Source: an uncultured Aquimarina sp. (GTDB taxonomy: Bacteria > Bacteroidota > Bacteroidia > Flavobacteriales > Flavobacteriaceae). Taken from it: a stretch of 39,954 nt of DNA. The stretch is from positions 1-39,954 of the forward strand of contig CANMML010000032.1 of the NCBI GenBank assembly GCA_947499005.1. The letters run 5' to 3'. Below are positions 39,545 to 39,954 of this stretch, in pieces; position 1 is the stretch's first letter, and each line of letters opens with the position of its first letter. The position numbers and the translations under genes are program-made. Under the pieces are notes generated by a model. The model was given only the letters and a program-made list of their open reading frames with translations. It searched no databases and was not told the origin of the DNA.

Positions 39545-39954
39545 CGTCATGCCGTTGCAGAACGGCATCTCTTCATGCGAAAAAAGTATGCTCAAATAAC
39601 CTTGATCGATTAGTATTCCTATCTATTGAGGAGACACCGATCTTCATCGGTGTGACGTATTATTGTTTGTTTTCTACTTTATATTATTAGATGAATTTCT
39701 TAATGTTTACATCTAATTTCAGCAATATCCTTAATAGCCTTTCTAACGTCATGCCATTGCAGAATGGCATCTCCTCATGCGAAAAAAGTATATTCAAATA
39801 ACCTTGGTCGATTAGTATTCCTATCTATTGAGGAGACACCGATCTTCATCGGTGTGACGTATTATTGTTTGTTTCACACTTTATATTATTAGATGAATTT
39901 CTTAATGTTTACATCTAATTTCAGCAATATCCTTAATAGCCTTTCTAACGTCAT
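39545..39954 (+). repeat. 202-bp tandem repeat, two full units and the start of a third
   Basis: Unit 1 starts at 39545, unit 2 at 39747 and a third at 39949, giving an exact 202-base period; the array continues beyond the window. Units 1 and 2 differ by a handful of substitutions, mainly in the first hairpin stem (GCCGTT...AACGGC versus GCCATT...AATGGC). Each unit holds one REP-like hairpin on each strand: CGTCAT...ATCTC at 39545-39571 and 39747-39773, and GAGACACCG...CGGTGTGACG at 39631-39657 and 39833-39859. No gene lies in the array. Confidence 0.9.

Noticed and set aside
1..39954. tRNA, rRNA, CRISPR array, insertion sequence or integrase
   Set aside because: I looked for cloverleaf-like segments, regularly spaced direct repeats and transposase or integrase motifs and saw none beyond the REP-like and 202-bp repeats.

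Overview
The window looks like a chromosomal segment of a marine-type member of the Flavobacteriaceae (Bacteroidetes). The DNA is AT-rich. Promoters, where visible, use the Bacteroidetes -7 box TAnnTTTG rather than TATAAT, and strong Shine-Dalgarno sequences are rare. Family markers include a type IX secretion (T9SS) sorting domain, HYC_CC_PP, a PorE-like OmpA protein, GlmU-like nucleotidyltransferase, type B L31 and PchR-like AraC proteins. I see no rRNA, tRNA, CRISPR array or intact transposon.

Layout. 0.07-0.55 kb: decayed KilA-N family gene. 0.6-3.7 kb: small Cys protein, RluA pseudouridine synthase, YgiQ radical SAM protein. 4.1-7.6 kb: five-gene extracytoplasmic heavy-metal operon (HYC_CC protein, outer-membrane beta-barrel, HMA-MauE membrane protein, double-HMA periplasmic protein, NHL-propeller lipoprotein). 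7.8-9.0 kb: M18 aminopeptidase. 9.0-17.8 kb: a sulfur/persulfide cluster with a YeeE/YedE pair, a DUF2892 protein, a SulP transporter, a CstB-like persulfide dioxygenase-rhodanese, a rhodanese lipoprotein, an HMA protein, DUF983 and two Crp/Fnr regulators. An uncharacterised lipoprotein and a sterol-desaturase-type hydroxylase lie inside it on the opposite strand. 18.2-18.5 kb: a secreted protein with a duplicated NGYDLP motif. 18.8-21.6 kb: LysR regulator divergent from an SbtA-type sodium/bicarbonate transporter operon. 21.7-23.6 kb: an AT-rich island of small orphan genes, possibly immunity-type. 24.0-27.9 kb: PorE-like OmpA protein, L31, GlmU-like protein, cold-shock protein. 28.6-32.2 kb: lipoprotein, SRPBCC, AraC, a degenerate ABC ATPase-like protein and a LOG-family protein. 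32.4-39.5 kb: HisS, a large T9SS-secreted CotH/lamin-tail protein, glutathione peroxidase and a LuxR-type HTH protein. 39.5 kb to the end: a 202-bp tandem repeat that runs off the window.

The strongest new signal is regulatory. In the sulfur cluster four near-perfect TGTAAC-N4-GTTACA palindromes each lie exactly 21 nt before a TAnnTTTG-like box. They precede the YeeE pair, the DUF2892 unit, the SulP-CstB-rhodanese-HMA operon and the DUF983-Crp operon. This spacing is what a Crp/Fnr class-II activated promoter would show, and it ties the genes into one local regulon probably read by one or both Crp/Fnr proteins encoded there.

Other signals worth following are: a LysR-type inverted repeat, promoter-like box, 12-codon ORF and intrinsic terminator upstream of the sbtA genes; a small membrane gene in that operon broken at two poly-T runs; a free-standing ABC-ATPase-like protein without Walker A; and dispersed stem-loop repeats whose stems covary.
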